From assembly GCF_018691265.1 (NCBI RefSeq), contig NW_024881321.1:16836698-16900697 (forward strand): a DNA stretch of 64,000 nt, written 5' to 3'. The notes under the pieces were generated by a model. It searched no databases and was not told where the DNA came from. It worked only from the letters and a program-made list of their open reading frames with translations. Shown here in pieces: positions 11,231-23,218 of this stretch. Source of the stretch: Tyto alba (taxonomy: Eukaryota; Chordata; Aves; Strigiformes; Tytonidae). The translations under genes and the position numbers were made by a program. How positions within the stretch are numbered: position 1 is the stretch's first letter; each line of letters opens with the position of its first letter.

Positions 11231-13833
11231 TTAGGAAAAGTCTTAACAGGGGACAGCACTTCTGTTTGGACTCAGATAGGGTCAGGAACTGCCTATGCAG
11301 GACAACTCTGAGACTACTTTTACAGTGCAGCCTAGTCTGACGCTCAGTGATGTTGCACGTAGCTTCATACCTCCTTGATGCCAGGCTTGGAAACTGTGAT
11401 TTTAATCCCTTGGTCCTCATGCTGGTCCGGTCTGGATATTTGTAGGCTTTTGTTCAACTAGTGCTATTTTTCCTGCCCTCTTTACGATTTCTCTCATTCC
11501 TTGTGTAATTCTACGAAGTGGATAAGCAAGCATTTGGAGTCTGTAGAGGCCTGACTGTGTATATGCGGTCTCTTGGCAGTTAGGGTGGGGAGATCACAAG
11601 ACTGAGAGTTTAGCATCGAGTATAATATGGCAGTTTTAAGTGCAGGCTTTTAAGGAGGAGTTTGAAGCCAATATGGGAGAATAGGAGAAAGAAAGTAAAA
11701 TAAATAAATACACTGGCTTTAAGTTAAATGTGCGGGAGTAATGCTTTTGTGCAACCTCTGTGTGCACACGTGTTTTAACACAAAGAGTTCATGGAAGATC
11801 TCCCTGGTGCTCTGCCTATGGATCAGCAGTGCAGCTTTTTACAGACTGCGTTAATAACCCAGTTTAAATACATTAAAGATGATGTATATAGTGCAAAAGA
11901 TCCCTCTCTGAATAGAGACCTTCCCTGTCATTCTGCCATGAAGACCAAATGTGTTATCACAACTGGCTTCTCTGATGTTAGAAAAGCTTTACACACAGTG
12001 TTTGAATGAAATCTGTATTTTAACCTACAGTATATGTTGCATGGACCAAAAAAGAAACCATTTATGATAGATCGTTTCAGTCTTCAATCAGTATCAGACA
12101 GAATGAAGCCAACTATGACAGAAAACTGTAACGATCTGTGTTGTGATTCGCCATACACCAAATAATTTTGAACTCTGTGAGAGGTGATGCCAGGCTCTAA
12201 GTTTGTTTTTCTTAAGGGTTGATATATTTCCAGTATGATTTCAATAAATCCTGGTCGCGGTTTATGCAAAGAGGTGGTTGGTTGGGTGGCTAGTTTTTCT
12301 TGTAGAGGTCTGGTTCTGGTTGTGACCGTGCTGTCAGCATGAAGTCACATCCCCATTATGAGCAAAGGGCTGGTTCTGCTCTTAGTAATAGACAGAAGGT
12401 AACTAGTTAGTTGATCAGAAAAAGCAGTAGAAACTGCCAGACAAAACCAGTTTCATAATTCCATCTGAATGATAATTTAGCGTCCCTGAAGTAATGTTTT
12501 GGAGTTTCTCTAATGGTGTTCTCTGCATAACTGGTGCAGAACAAACAGTCTGATTGCAGGATACTGGCTTCTGTCTTTCTTCCGCATGCCTGTATGGTGG
12601 TAAAACAGGGAAAAGTAGGAGTCACTCCACAGTGCTGTAGGATTGAGACTGCAGGGGTAAAGATCTGAGACCAGTGGAGAGGGCGAAGGTCTGTAAGCTG
12701 TGTTGGAAAGGACTTTTTGGAAGGCCCAGCCTTGGTCTGATTCTGCTCCAGATGAAGCTACTGCGGTGTGCTTTGATAAACTCAGTTTTCTTTCTCTTCT
12801 TGCCAAATGGGTCAAATTAACATAAACGATATAGATAGCAATCCACTCTCCCAACTGAAAGGTGTTTTTATTAACCAACATCAAGCAATAGCCTATAAAT
12901 AGGTAATCTTAGCCTCTTTATTTATATGAAGCTTGCTTGTGTGGTGACATCATGTTCATACCAGCTCCCGAGCAGGTGTATGTAGACCTGTAAAGTTCTG
13001 ATTTCACACAGAAGTCATCTTGACTTTCTGGCTTCATATTTCTCCCATTTCAACAAACACCTATAAATTAGAGGCATGCTTAAAATACCCCATCTATAGT
13101 TCTAAAATGGATGAGCACAAATGTTTTAGGTGCTTGGGCTGGTGTATTCAAGACTAGCTGGATACTTCGAAGCTGTATTCAGCACTGCTGTAACGCAGCA
13201 AGTTTTCAGCAACGCTGTGCTCCCCTTACATCAGTATAGACTGATGGAGACAGCAAGCATTTGCCAGCTCTAAAATATGGCTCAGCACCTGACTGTAGAC
13301 ATTTAATTCTGAAAACGGGTGCTTTGATCTTTTAGGTGCTTTCTCCTATATATAGCTAGCCCAAACCAGGATACCGCAAGTTTTTATTGCCCCTGACATT
13401 TTAGAAAATACTATCCCTGTTGTGTTTGTAACACACTGTGCCCCTTTCTTCACACATCAGAAGCTCTTGAACAGATCTGCACACTACAAAGAATCTTTAG
13501 AGAAATCTTCCTTCCCATTTCAGACCTCTTAAAAAAGGCTCTGTATAACTTAATTTACCCATTTTTAAAAGGTGCAAGTACAAGTTAAAATCTAGGCGGG
13601 ATTGTCACATGAGACTGATTTTTTTTCCCTACTCCCTCTCATACTCAGATGAGTGTAAGGGAGCGTATTTCAGTCTCATTTAGTTTTCTTACCTCTATGC
13701 ATTTCTGTACCAAAGCGGTCTCCAATTTGTATGTTTGAAAGTTTCTTAGGTTTTACCGAGGTATTAAATCACGGATTCGAGAACAAAATTTGCTGAAAAA
13801 ACAAAGGGGCCTACTGAATAGAACTGTGAATAA

Positions 13834-14148
<315 letters not shown>

Positions 14149-14180
14149 AAGCTGGACTTGTCATTGAGGCTGTTTTGTAT

Positions 14181-14188
14181 CTATGCAA
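14181..14188 (+). promoter_or_regulatory. Candidate miR-153 seed match in the KLF5 3' UTR
   Basis: CTATGCAA is an eight-base match to the miR-153 seed, 33 bases after the stop codon. Function would depend on expression and conservation, which are not visible here. Confidence 0.35.
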
Positions 14189-14270
14189 TTTCCTATTGAC
14201 TCTCAATGTACAACTAAAATGAGTTTAATTTTTGAGTATGGGTTATCCATTTAAAAGAAATCTCAAAAGA

Positions 14271-14278
14271 AACTGGAA
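14271..14278 (+). promoter_or_regulatory. Candidate miR-145 site in the KLF5 3' UTR
   Basis: AACTGGAA is an 8-mer match to the miR-145-5p seed, about 120 bases after the stop. KLF5 is a reported miR-145 target in mammalian smooth muscle, so an early-UTR site here fits known biology. The target assignment in this species is inferred. Confidence 0.55.
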
Positions 14279-14388
14279 GTGTATATTTTGTATATTTATG
14301 CAGAAAAAGGGAAGACACTGTATCACAACACCAGAGTGTTCAGTCGTTTGTTTGCTCTCATGATGTATATGGCTTTAGTCCGCAGGTT

Positions 14389-14395
14389 TCATCTC
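14389..14395 (+). promoter_or_regulatory. Candidate miR-143 site in the KLF5 3' UTR
   Basis: TCATCTC matches positions 2-8 of miR-143-3p. It lies about 110 bases after the miR-145 match. miR-143 and miR-145 are made from one cluster in vertebrates, so the two sites together suggest joint control. Confidence 0.42.
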
Positions 14396-14463
14396 TTTAC
14401 AAGTATTATGTCTTGACACATTGCAGCTTTATACATTTTTTTTTTTTCTCTTGCGGTGTTTTG

Positions 14464-14470
14464 ACCAAAG
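14464..14470 (+). promoter_or_regulatory. Candidate miR-9 seed match in the KLF5 3' UTR
   Basis: ACCAAAG is a seven-base match to the miR-9-5p seed. It rests on seed matching alone and may be chance. Confidence 0.28.
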
Positions 14471-15274
14471 CACTGTCATTATGACAATGTTTAGTAAATG
14501 AATTAATGAGGGGCTGCAGGTGAATGAACGCAGTGGAAAAGCCATGAATTGTAATCTGTCAGGTTTTTACTGGACATATTTAGTACTTGTGGGTTTTTTT
14601 AAAATGTTAAGTCGTTCTGTGGAGATAAAGTACATAGAAAAATTCATAAACAGCCATAGAACAAAACATTTTGTTCTGTATGTTGCATGTTTGCTATGAC
14701 AAAGATTTTGTAAATATGCAAATCAGCTTTCTAGGTTTAATACAAAAGTTTTCTAAAAATCATCGGAAAAAAGCAGTTGTTTTACATTTGATAACACGGC
14801 ACATTTACAGAAAAAGTTATTTAAATACCTCTCAAAACAGTACCAACTTAGCTTCATTTTTCTTAAGATAAATGAGCTAAGCGTTCAGATGTTGTGTACC
14901 TGTTAACTCAAATGGTGTGCACTGAATATTCAAAGCAGGATTTTGTTTTCAAATTGCTTAAAAGGGCAAAACACGTAGAATGAACTGTAAAGTCAATGTT
15001 GGAAGCTTAAATAACAAAGATGGTTACAACGAACACAGAATGTTAAACCTCTTACTATAAGCTAAACTTAGCATCACTTTAAAAAGAGGGATTTAGGATG
15101 CAATTTTCATATACAGACATGTTAAGCTGGTTCAGCACCAGTATGATCTAGTTTCATGTGGATATTGCATGTCATTTACTAGAAGGCAAAGGATACAGTA
15201 ATTTTGTTTAAAATTACAGTGCAGTTTAGTTAATCCACGGTTCAGATTGACACACGCAGGGGAAAATTTACTGC

Positions 15275-15350
15275 TGACAAAAGTAGCTGAAACTCCACTG
15301 AAGTCAATGAAGTGGTGCCCTTTTATGCTAACAATGACTTTGATCCACCA
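15275..15350. repeat. Relic of a small sauropsid interspersed repeat in the 3' UTR
   Basis: The stretch around ACTCCACTGAAGTCAATGAA and the following TTTGATCCA resembles the ACTTCAATGG/GGATCAGGCCC type core found again at 39225-39280, 41697-41787 and 58130-58165. That suggests part of the KLF5 3' UTR derives from an old, short mobile element. The family name was not established. Confidence 0.35.
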
Positions 15351-15878
15351 TATTCAGCCTTGAAATAGATGAAGGGCCAAAGATGAAGTTAGACCGTGTA
15401 GGATTTGGCCAGACAACAGGATAAAACCAAACAAACCTAATAAGTGTCTGGACTTCACAAGCCGTAATATTAAGCTGTCAACCAAAGGCTAGACTAGACA
15501 ATCAAAATACCAAAAAAGGGTCTTGCAGGAAAAGCTAGCTTTGTTAAAACTGTTGTTTGTCTTTATTTATTTGTGGTATATGATAGACTCTTTTTTTTTA
15601 AGACAATTTTACATATACGTGATAAATTATAGTTTTGTTTGTTATAGTTAGAAATGTTGCTCTTAATGTAAATAGTTGACAAACGATGTAAATAATTTTG
15701 TAAGGCTTCAAATGTTTATACGTGGAAACACATGCATAAATTGGTTGCTGTTTTGCTTCTTTTGCCTCCCCCTTACCTTATTTTTGTATTGTGGTATTTC
15801 CTATGCAAATGACGGGGCAAACAGCTGTATAGTTCTAGAATGTTTTGAGAGAGAATGAAATGGTTTATATATAAAGAC

Positions 15879-15901
15879 TTTTTTTTTTTTTTTTTTTTTT
15901 T
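15879..15901. repeat. poly-T run before the KLF5 polyadenylation signal
   Basis: This is a run of about 23 T immediately upstream of the AATAAA signal. It produces the lysine-rich open frames seen on the opposite strand. Confidence 0.9.
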
Positions 15902-15905
15902 GCAA

Positions 15906-15911
15906 AATAAA
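15906..15911 (+). terminator. KLF5: KLF5 polyadenylation signal AATAAA
   Basis: A canonical AATAAA is followed 12-40 bases later by a GT-rich stretch (TGTGTGTGTGCATGCGTGTG, about 15926-15945), the expected downstream element. Cleavage is therefore expected near 15920-15930. Other AATAAA copies at about 16099 and 16548 lack such a clear downstream element. Confidence 0.8.
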
Positions 15912-15929
15912 ACAAAGTGCCTAATGTGT

Positions 15930-16849
15930 GTGTGTGCATGCGTGTGCTCTCTGTAGCTCCTGACAGTGAAGGCTCTGTGGTTTTGCACTGGGAGCTGGAA
16001 GTTGTAACAATATTAGGCTCAGAATGTCTGTTCTTCATAGCAGGGATTGTCTCTTTGGAAAGTACCTGGCACTTCTGCATCCTGCCCTGATGAAAATAAT
16101 AAATGTGAAGGGATAAGAGATGATGCTTTTCTGCCATCATGACTTTACAGGAAGTGTACAGTAGCCTGAAAATGGTTGCAATTGTCCATCCATGGTAGCG
16201 TGATTGTAAATTAAAGGTACCCATTGGGTGCGTGGAAGAAGTATACAAATTCTCTCTCACTTTCAAAATGGGTAAAACCTATTCACACTCATCTCCAGCA
16301 CTGTCAAAAAGATATTTTTTTTTTTCCTAAAAAATATCCTTTCGTGCCTGTAGAAAGACAGGAATGTCCCATAACAGCGGCATGCAGTGCCTCCCCACAA
16401 CAGTGTCTCCTTTTCAGTATTTTTCCCTTGGGAGATGGAAGGATGGTTCTATTTTCAAGTGAACATGTATGTTCAGATCTGAGGGCTACATCTGTGTTCT
16501 CATTCTCTCCTCTGAGCTTAAAGGCAAGCACACTGAGCTTTTTCAAATAAATTTATCTTAAAACAAATAGAAGGGTCAGTTTAAGTAGCATTTACTACCA
16601 AATTCTGATCATCCAATTAAATCAGCTATCAATTTACTCAAAATTCAGTTGTAGTCTTGTAAACTTGGGCTCCTAAATCCTCGAATTTCTCTGTTCTTTC
16701 CTTACAACCTAACTTCGATTTTCCTTTGATTGACTTTTGTCTCTTAATCAGCCTCTCCCACACGTCAACTGATCCCTCCTTTTGAAAAACACCTAGGATA
16801 GCGTTAGCGAAGTCAGTGAACACCTGGTTAATTGCCAGGAAAATCCGCT
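15930..16849. other. Intergenic, just downstream of KLF5
   Basis: No gene was recognised here. The part at 16020-16105 looks like an old repeat tail and is listed separately. The rest is unremarkable AT-rich sequence with short random-like open frames. Confidence 0.6.
16020..16105 (+). repeat. Possible ancient SINE/LINE 3' tail relic
   Basis: The order GCAGGGATTGTCTCTTT, then a CTGGCACT core, CCTGCCCTGA and AATAATAAATG follows the layout of old amniote retroposon tails (GGGCAGGGA...CTAGCACA...CCCTGAT...AATAATAA). The copy is diverged and the family was not determined. Confidence 0.38.
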
Positions 16850-17230
16850 TGCGTCTCATCTAACCCCGCACAACCGCAAACGTAAGAGCGATGTTTCGGA
16901 GAACAGGGAGAGGGAGCTCCCAGGGGCATGGCTGCGGCACTACCCTCTCCCGGTCCAGCCACTAGAAAAACGCCCGGGGTTTCTTGGGAGCGTTTCTGCT
17001 CGGGAGGGCGGCTGGCAGTGAAGGGGGCAGGCGCTCGGGTGCCGTCGCTGCGCAGGATCGCGCCCTGAGCTTGTTGCGCTGAGCGCCGGGTGAAGCCAGG
17101 AGCAGCCACAGGCCTCACCCCGCCAACCCGGGGCTGGGCCGCTGGTGGGTTTGGTAGCTCTTCCGAGACTTTCGCGGGGAATCTTCGCTCCTCCTGTGTT
17201 TTGTCTCAAGTCCGCAGATGAAGGCAGCGC
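16850..17230. promoter_or_regulatory. CpG island about 1 kb beyond the end of KLF5
   Basis: This is a CpG-rich block with many CG dinucleotides (for example around 16970-17110 and 17165-17245) in an otherwise AT-rich intergenic region. It begins about 930 bases after the KLF5 polyadenylation signal. Overlapping open frames on the - strand have composition-driven Pro/Ala/Gly-rich translations and match nothing known. It may be the promoter of an unannotated non-coding transcript or an enhancer of KLF5. Confidence 0.42.
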
Positions 17231-17440
17231 TCGCTTACGCGTTTCTCATGCCTTTTCACAACAAAAGCTCGCTGATTGCATGGTTTCAGCCTCCAACATT
17301 GCCTCATACTTGTTTTAGATGTTTCCATTGCTCAGCTACCTGGTTGCATAAACCAGCTTAATGGCTTCATATTAATCTTGAATGAAAGGCCATAATTAGG
17401 CCCATCTACCTCAGCAGCGTTTAGCCTAATGCAAACAGTG
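17231..17440. promoter_or_regulatory. Possible regulatory element flanking the CpG island
   Basis: This unique sequence lies immediately next to the CpG island. It is dense in homeodomain, POU and C/EBP-type cores (TTGCATAA, ATTAATCTTG, CATAATTAGG, TAATGCAAA) and has no repeat signature. The reading is by motif only. Confidence 0.22.
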
Positions 17441-20400
17441 ACAGGCACAGCAAACCCGTGCACCAGCATACATTACAAAACTGAAGGTAGAGGAGCTTTC
17501 TCCACTGGCAAGCACTATGTCCCCAATGCCTGGCTGATCACAAAACCTGCCAGAAAAAGTAGTGTCACCGTAGCCCCTGCTCGGTTCATTTAAAGCAGTC
17601 AGCACAGACTCCCCCCAAGATACTGAAGGCACCCTCAAATTCAACTCTCCAGTTATCCTTCAGCACCTGAATTATCATTCCACACAAAGAGGGAAACTCC
17701 AGTTGGCCAACTGGCTTTTCTGGTGGCCACGTGAACACCTAGTCATTCTCTTGACTTGATGCCAAGTTCCTTCCTGTGGTTTTCAATGTGAGTTTAGGGC
17801 CTGATCCTCCGCAGAAGCACCTCTATGCCCACATGGAAGCTTTGTGCCCTCCATTACATGGGATCTTTGCACGGAACCTTTTTAATCTGGTCGGTACGGT
17901 GCCACGAGGCTTTGCCATGCTCTACAACTATAATAGTGGTGTTGCTGTTGACCTTCATGAAAGAGAGTCCGGCTCAACAACTGACTATTAGCCAAAAGAA
18001 TGTGGTGAATTACTCATGCGCTGAATAATGCATCCTGGCACTTCAAGTGTATTAGGATAGAGGGAATTTATTTGCCACTGTAAGTAGCAGAAGCAGCCCG
18101 ATGGGTATGCTTTTAATAAAGCGACTTGCATACTTTGCTTGTGTTTACTTATTCCTCTTCTCCTCCACTACTAACCACTAGGTTGTTGTTGTCATCTACT
18201 GTGTTTCTAGCACCCTCACCAATGCTGCCTGTTTAAGATCTGGGATTTGAGCTGACACAGGCCACTGGAGAAGCCCAGGACAGAGCAGGCAGAGTCTGGT
18301 CTGTCTACGGTGAGCAAAGGCTCATCTACGGCAAACGAAGAGTGCCGTGGTTCCTGAGATTTCTTTGATGTTGTTACTGTGCTTTTTAAAAATAGTTACT
18401 GTTTATATATAAATATGTATGCAAATACATATTGGCACGTGTGTGCGCGTGTGTGTGTTCATTTGCATATTTAGTTCAGTTCTGAATCCTGGCAAATATT
18501 TGCTTTTGACGACGTGTCACGGCAACGAGCTCCACAGGTTAGCTGAGGAGCGGACGGGGGAGGAGAAAATGGGTGGTCATGTGTTTTCACACCAAATTTC
18601 CAAACAATCGGAGAAACTTAAAGGTATGTTTTCCCTCCTATGTGTGTGTACTGAGGAAGAAATACAACAGTGAATTTCTGTTTCCAAGAAGTAACTTGTT
18701 TTTTATTTTGAAGTCCTTTAAATTTGAGAGAGAGAGAGAGAGAGAGCTGTGGGGAGAGGAAAGGGCAGCTATATTGCAGAAACAAAGATAATTCACACTG
18801 AAAAAGAAAGTAACTCTTCAGCTAGGCAAGTTAACACCATGAGTTATTTCTGCAGGAGAACCTGTGCCGGTGGCAACAGGCGGCATCCTGAGATGAGGTC
18901 TCAGGGGTAGCTTGTCATCCTCCTCCTTTAGCTCCGTTTTTTCCTCCCCAGTCTCTGTCTGCCCCTGTTCCTGCTGCCCATCATTCCCAGGCTTAATTCT
19001 GATTTCGCATTGCTCCCACAGCTCCAGTTGCTGCTGGTGCTCCTTCCCACCCCACACAGCCAGTGGCCGGTGACGGGCTTGGGCTAGTGCTGCCCCTGCC
19101 CCTGCTTTTGCCTGCATGTGCCCCGCTGCGGGGCTGCTCCTGGCTGGGGCACACATCTCACCCGACTCAGGTTTTAATTTGTGGCATAAAGAATAACAGC
19201 ATGGCTTGTTTACTTTCAGCCAGTCTCCCTGCGTTGTATTGTATAACCAGTGCAAACTTCCTTTTTTTTTCCTTTATGTACAGTGCTTGTGTCAATACGT
19301 AGGACATGATATTACTACGTGTATAACGACTTTTGCACCCAGTGTGATCTTTTTTCCATGCAGGGTTCGGGAAGCTGATTAGAGCCTTCTCCCTCCCATG
19401 AGACAGAGCAAAGGCGTGTGATGCCAAAGGGGATTCTTGCACTTCTGAGGCAGCAGCTCAGAAACGTTTAGCTGTTCAGAGTGGAGTCATGAGGTCTCCA
19501 ACCTTGCTTTTTGTGCTGACCTGCCCATTTTCCTGCCTGTTTTTTTTACTGTTGTAGAGTCAGTTCAACAGCTTCAGCTACAGGAAGCTTTAGGAAAATG
19601 TGGTTTGCCTCTTTCTCAAGAACCGAGGAGTCACATTGGCTGATTTGCCATTGCCTCTGCCTGGGAAATCAAAGTCTGAAGTCTCTTCTAAATAATATCC
19701 CCAAAGGCCATTTCTCTTCCCAGCCTCAGTTGTTGTTTCTGTTTATACTTGTTTTGTTTAGCTGGCTATTGTTATTGTGGTTTGTCATTATTTCCAACCC
19801 ATTGGGGTGGATCACTAGACCAGAAAAAGGACATAGGCACCCTCAGAGGGACCACAGTCCCAGTCTCCCAGGTCAGTACCCGCACTGTGAGGTTGAGGAC
19901 TCATGGCTCTCTTTTTCCAGTCTCATGCGTCTGACACTCTCGGCTGCTCGCGGGCCCGGCCTTGAGGAGGGCAAAGGGGAGCACAGTGAGCCCTCTCCCT
20001 GCCTCTGAATAGCCTGTGGTCTAGTGGGTCTCCTGGGAAGCTGGGGATGTTGGCTTTTGGTGGCTTTCTTAGGCCCAGAAGGAGTGGGTACCACACCTCC
20101 TGGCCACTGGAGCATTGTCCTAATTCATAGGTTAGTCTATCAAAGAGGGGTACCATCACCAAATTGCTTTGAGGTGGTGGTTTTTCAAAGAAAAGCAGTG
20201 CCAGCTTGTGAGAAGCTTCATCCTGTACACATGCAGAAAGTGAGCTAGAAGAGTGATTTTGACATTAAGACACCCAGAGGATTTAGGCAGGGCAATACCT
20301 CATTTCTGGATCCGGACCAGGGATGAGCATGACCTGAGTCCCTAACAGCATGAAGCCTGAGGCTCTGCTGCATATCTGCACAAGCACATCTCTAGGACCC

Positions 20401-23036
20401 TAAGGAATTTTAAACTCATAAATTTATCAGCATACAGAGTTTAACCTGTAGGGTTAAACATTAGCAGTACGAAGGTTTTCTGGATTATGTGCTTACATTA
20501 CACCCCACCTTAGGTGCTAAATCCCTTTTAAGTGGATCAGACCTGATGTTTTGCTTCAGTGAGAAGAAGCAATGTGCAGCTTCAGTAACTCACATGACTG
20601 GAGAAGGCTTGAGAAATCTGTTTCTGCAGGCTGTGTTGGCACCAGAGCCGTACTTGAGGTCTGGGGCTGTAGGAGCAGCCTTCTCCCTTGGTAGTGATGG
20701 TGCAGAGCTGGCAGCAGGTGAGCACTGCCACCGCCTTGTAGGTGATTCGAGCCACCTTGTACAGGCTGGACCAGGAACCTCCACCGCTAATTGAAATGAT
20801 ATAGTGAAACAGAATTTCATTTGAAAAACTGCTGTATGTAAGTATGACACAAAAGAAGACATAAGGTCTGAGTATATTGCTCTCAGAGAGTTTTCACAAC
20901 AAACGTCTGGATTTCAGTCTTTTAATCTGCAGTCTCTCCTGGGGCCAGATCCACATTTGATCCTTAAGAAGGTTTGTTTTCCAGTTTTGTTCGAATAAAG
21001 TGATCTCCCAAGAGCAAAATTTGTAGGATTTCTGCTGTGGAAAATGGCAGAATTCTTGACAGATTAGCACCATTTCCGCTGTTGCCCATTATCAATAAGA
21101 ACCTTATATGGTCCAAACCTTTCCCCTCAGGCCATTTCTGATTAATCCTTTAAATGAACACTCAAGTTCACAAAGTGTTGGTAAGAAAAGGCAATAGTAA
21201 TGTGTTCAGATATGCTTGAAGTTGAAGTTGGTCTGGCTTGGTTATTTTGTTCTCAGTGTTCTCAGATAAATAATGAAATAGCAGCAGTTTTCTTATACAA
21301 ATATTTGTATGCTATTACTAAATTTACCTGTGGCTTCCCCTCCACCCCCAAAATTAATAAATCGCTGTTTTCCTAACACTGCATTTGGTTTTTCTCCTGT
21401 GCTGTTATCAGGCTAGAACTAAGAATCATTCCTCCTTTGAAGAAGCTCAGACGAATGGGTAAGCCAGGCTACATGTCCCCAGGGGAAAACTTACTTCATT
21501 TTTGAAACATTAACAACAGCAATCAAATGAAATGTGAGTATTTTCAGAGTACATACTGTGCCTTAGGACATTTAAGCTAATTTCTTGAATAAAGGAACTT
21601 TTCAGTAACCTTAAAGAAGCATGCCCTGAAAAGACAGTTCTGAATACCAGCTATTTCTGACATGTACCATCTGCAGAAAAATTAGGCTCAGGGGACCCAC
21701 ATGTTCCTCTTTTATCATCTTTGTAAGATTTTGTGTATTTATGTTACTTAGCTTGCACATAGTGGCTGGTAGATGTTCCTTCATTTGCTTGCGGCTGGCA
21801 TTGCTGTTTTGTGATGGCCCCTTAGAGGCACCTCCTGCTGTTTTCTCAGTGTTGCTCACTTGGTCCTCGCAGTGGGGAACAGGGTGTTTGCTGAGGTCTG
21901 GTGGCTGAATCGAGGATGAACAGTCTTCAACTTGTTTCCAAGCAAGTATTCTTTTCATGCAAATACTGCCGGCCACCACTGCCACAAGGTGCGTGGGTTG
22001 GTGCACCTTACCATGCCGGGAGAAACATCTGGGGCTGGCATATTTGCTGTTACAACTGAATAAACTTGAACTGAATGCAATTTGTACAACTGTGGTTTGG
22101 GATGGCTTGGCCCATGCCTGGACAGACACCTGATTTGAATCCTTTTTCAGTGCTCAGTGTAAGTGCAGAAAGTTCCCATCATCTGCTCCCTCTCAGACTT
22201 TTACTTCTTAATGACACTGGGGAATTAGAAAATGGACAAATGTTTTTTTTTGTTTTTTTTTTTGTTTTTTCCCCAAGTGTCTCATCCTTGGCATTGAAGC
22301 ATAAACATCTGAAAAACCGCCCTTACCAATTAATGGTAACAAATTAATCTTACAGCCAAGGCAATGCATAAAATCAGTCTGCAAGAAAATATATATGTTT
22401 ATGCCGGGAAGTTGGATAAGCAGCTTTCTCCTCGCAACGGCGTAGTTGTACAAACATTAAGTTCAAGCAACCACAGATGTGTCTGTGCTAGTAAATTAAG
22501 GGTGGTCGGGACTGGTCCCTGGTGCCGAGGCTGATGGAGATGGAACTGGCCACATCTGTACTACTGGCCTCCCCTCCCCTCCGTGCCCTGCCCACTCACC
22601 TCCCATTGAATGCGTCCCCAGCCCATGCCAGCTGCTGGCCCGCGCTTGGGAATTGTTTGGGAATGTTGGCCCCAGCCCCGCTGTGCCAGGCGCTGTGCTA
22701 GCAATTAAACAGCACAGACAATTGCCTTCCAGTGCCTGGGAACGCTCCCCGGCACTGTTTCATTTACCAAGATGGACGTTAGCTTTGGAGTTCGAGCTTT
22801 GGCAGATTCAGCTCGGCTTCCCCTCTGACTTTAAAAGGAGGGAAACAAACAAACAAACAAAATGGCATTCAGGGGAGCAGTTCTGCTGCATGTGGTCCTT
22901 CTTAGAGCCTGAGAAATATGCAAATACACAGGCTCTATTGATTTGCTTCGAATTACTCCACATTGACAATAGAATAAAGACAAAAAGCAGAAATGACCCA
23001 GAAAATTGCCGTACTGCTAAGAAAAGGGAAAAGGCA
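17441..23036. other. Intergenic, no gene recognised
   Basis: This holds mixed AT-rich and moderately GC-rich sequence. It includes a (GA)n run at 18726-18746, a C/T-rich patch at 18920-19160, and the longest open frame in the window without a simple repeat (21611-22129, - strand, 172 codons). That frame has no recognised domain and no supporting splice or promoter context. No mobile element was confidently identified. Confidence 0.55.
18726..18746. repeat. (GA)n dinucleotide run
   Basis: About ten GA units lie in intergenic sequence. Confidence 0.88.
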
Positions 23037-23218
23037 TTTTATTTTACTTTATTTTATTTTATTTTATTTTATTTTATTTTATTTTATTTTATTTTATTTT
23101 ATTTTATTTTATTTTATTTTATTTTATTTTATTTTATTTTATTTTATTTTATTTTATTTTATTTTATTTTATTATTTATTTTATTTTATTTTATTTTATT
23201 TTATTTTATTTCATTTTA
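23037..23218. repeat. (TTTTA)n pentanucleotide microsatellite
   Basis: About 36 tandem ATTTT units are nearly perfect. Interruptions are one ACTTT near the start, one shortened unit around 23171-23178, and TTTCA at the end. The sequence is open in several frames and yields a repeated Tyr-Phe-Ile-Leu-Phe translation, which is an artefact. The purity suggests a young or actively length-changing array. Confidence 0.97.

Larger units (their letters stand above)
14149..15925 (+). other. KLF5: KLF5 3' untranslated region
   Basis: This AT-rich sequence follows the KLF5 stop for about 1.8 kb to the polyadenylation signal at 15906. It contains AU-rich stretches (for example the overlapping TTTATTTATTT near 15561-15571), microRNA seed matches near its 5' end, and a T-run at 15879-15901 just before the signal. 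Its length is similar to the mammalian KLF5 3' UTR as I know it. The open frames inside it (14671, 15676) are not supported as coding. Confidence 0.85.

Noticed and set aside
16095..16105. Alternative KLF5 polyadenylation signal AATAAA
   Set aside because: It is weaker than 15906-15911, lacks a clear GT-rich downstream element, and lies in a probable repeat tail.
16828..17209. Minus-strand open frames across the downstream CpG island
   Set aside because: These are composition-driven and match no known protein.
23037..23218. CRISPR-like or satellite array
   Set aside because: It is a simple pentanucleotide tandem repeat without spacers, in a vertebrate genome.
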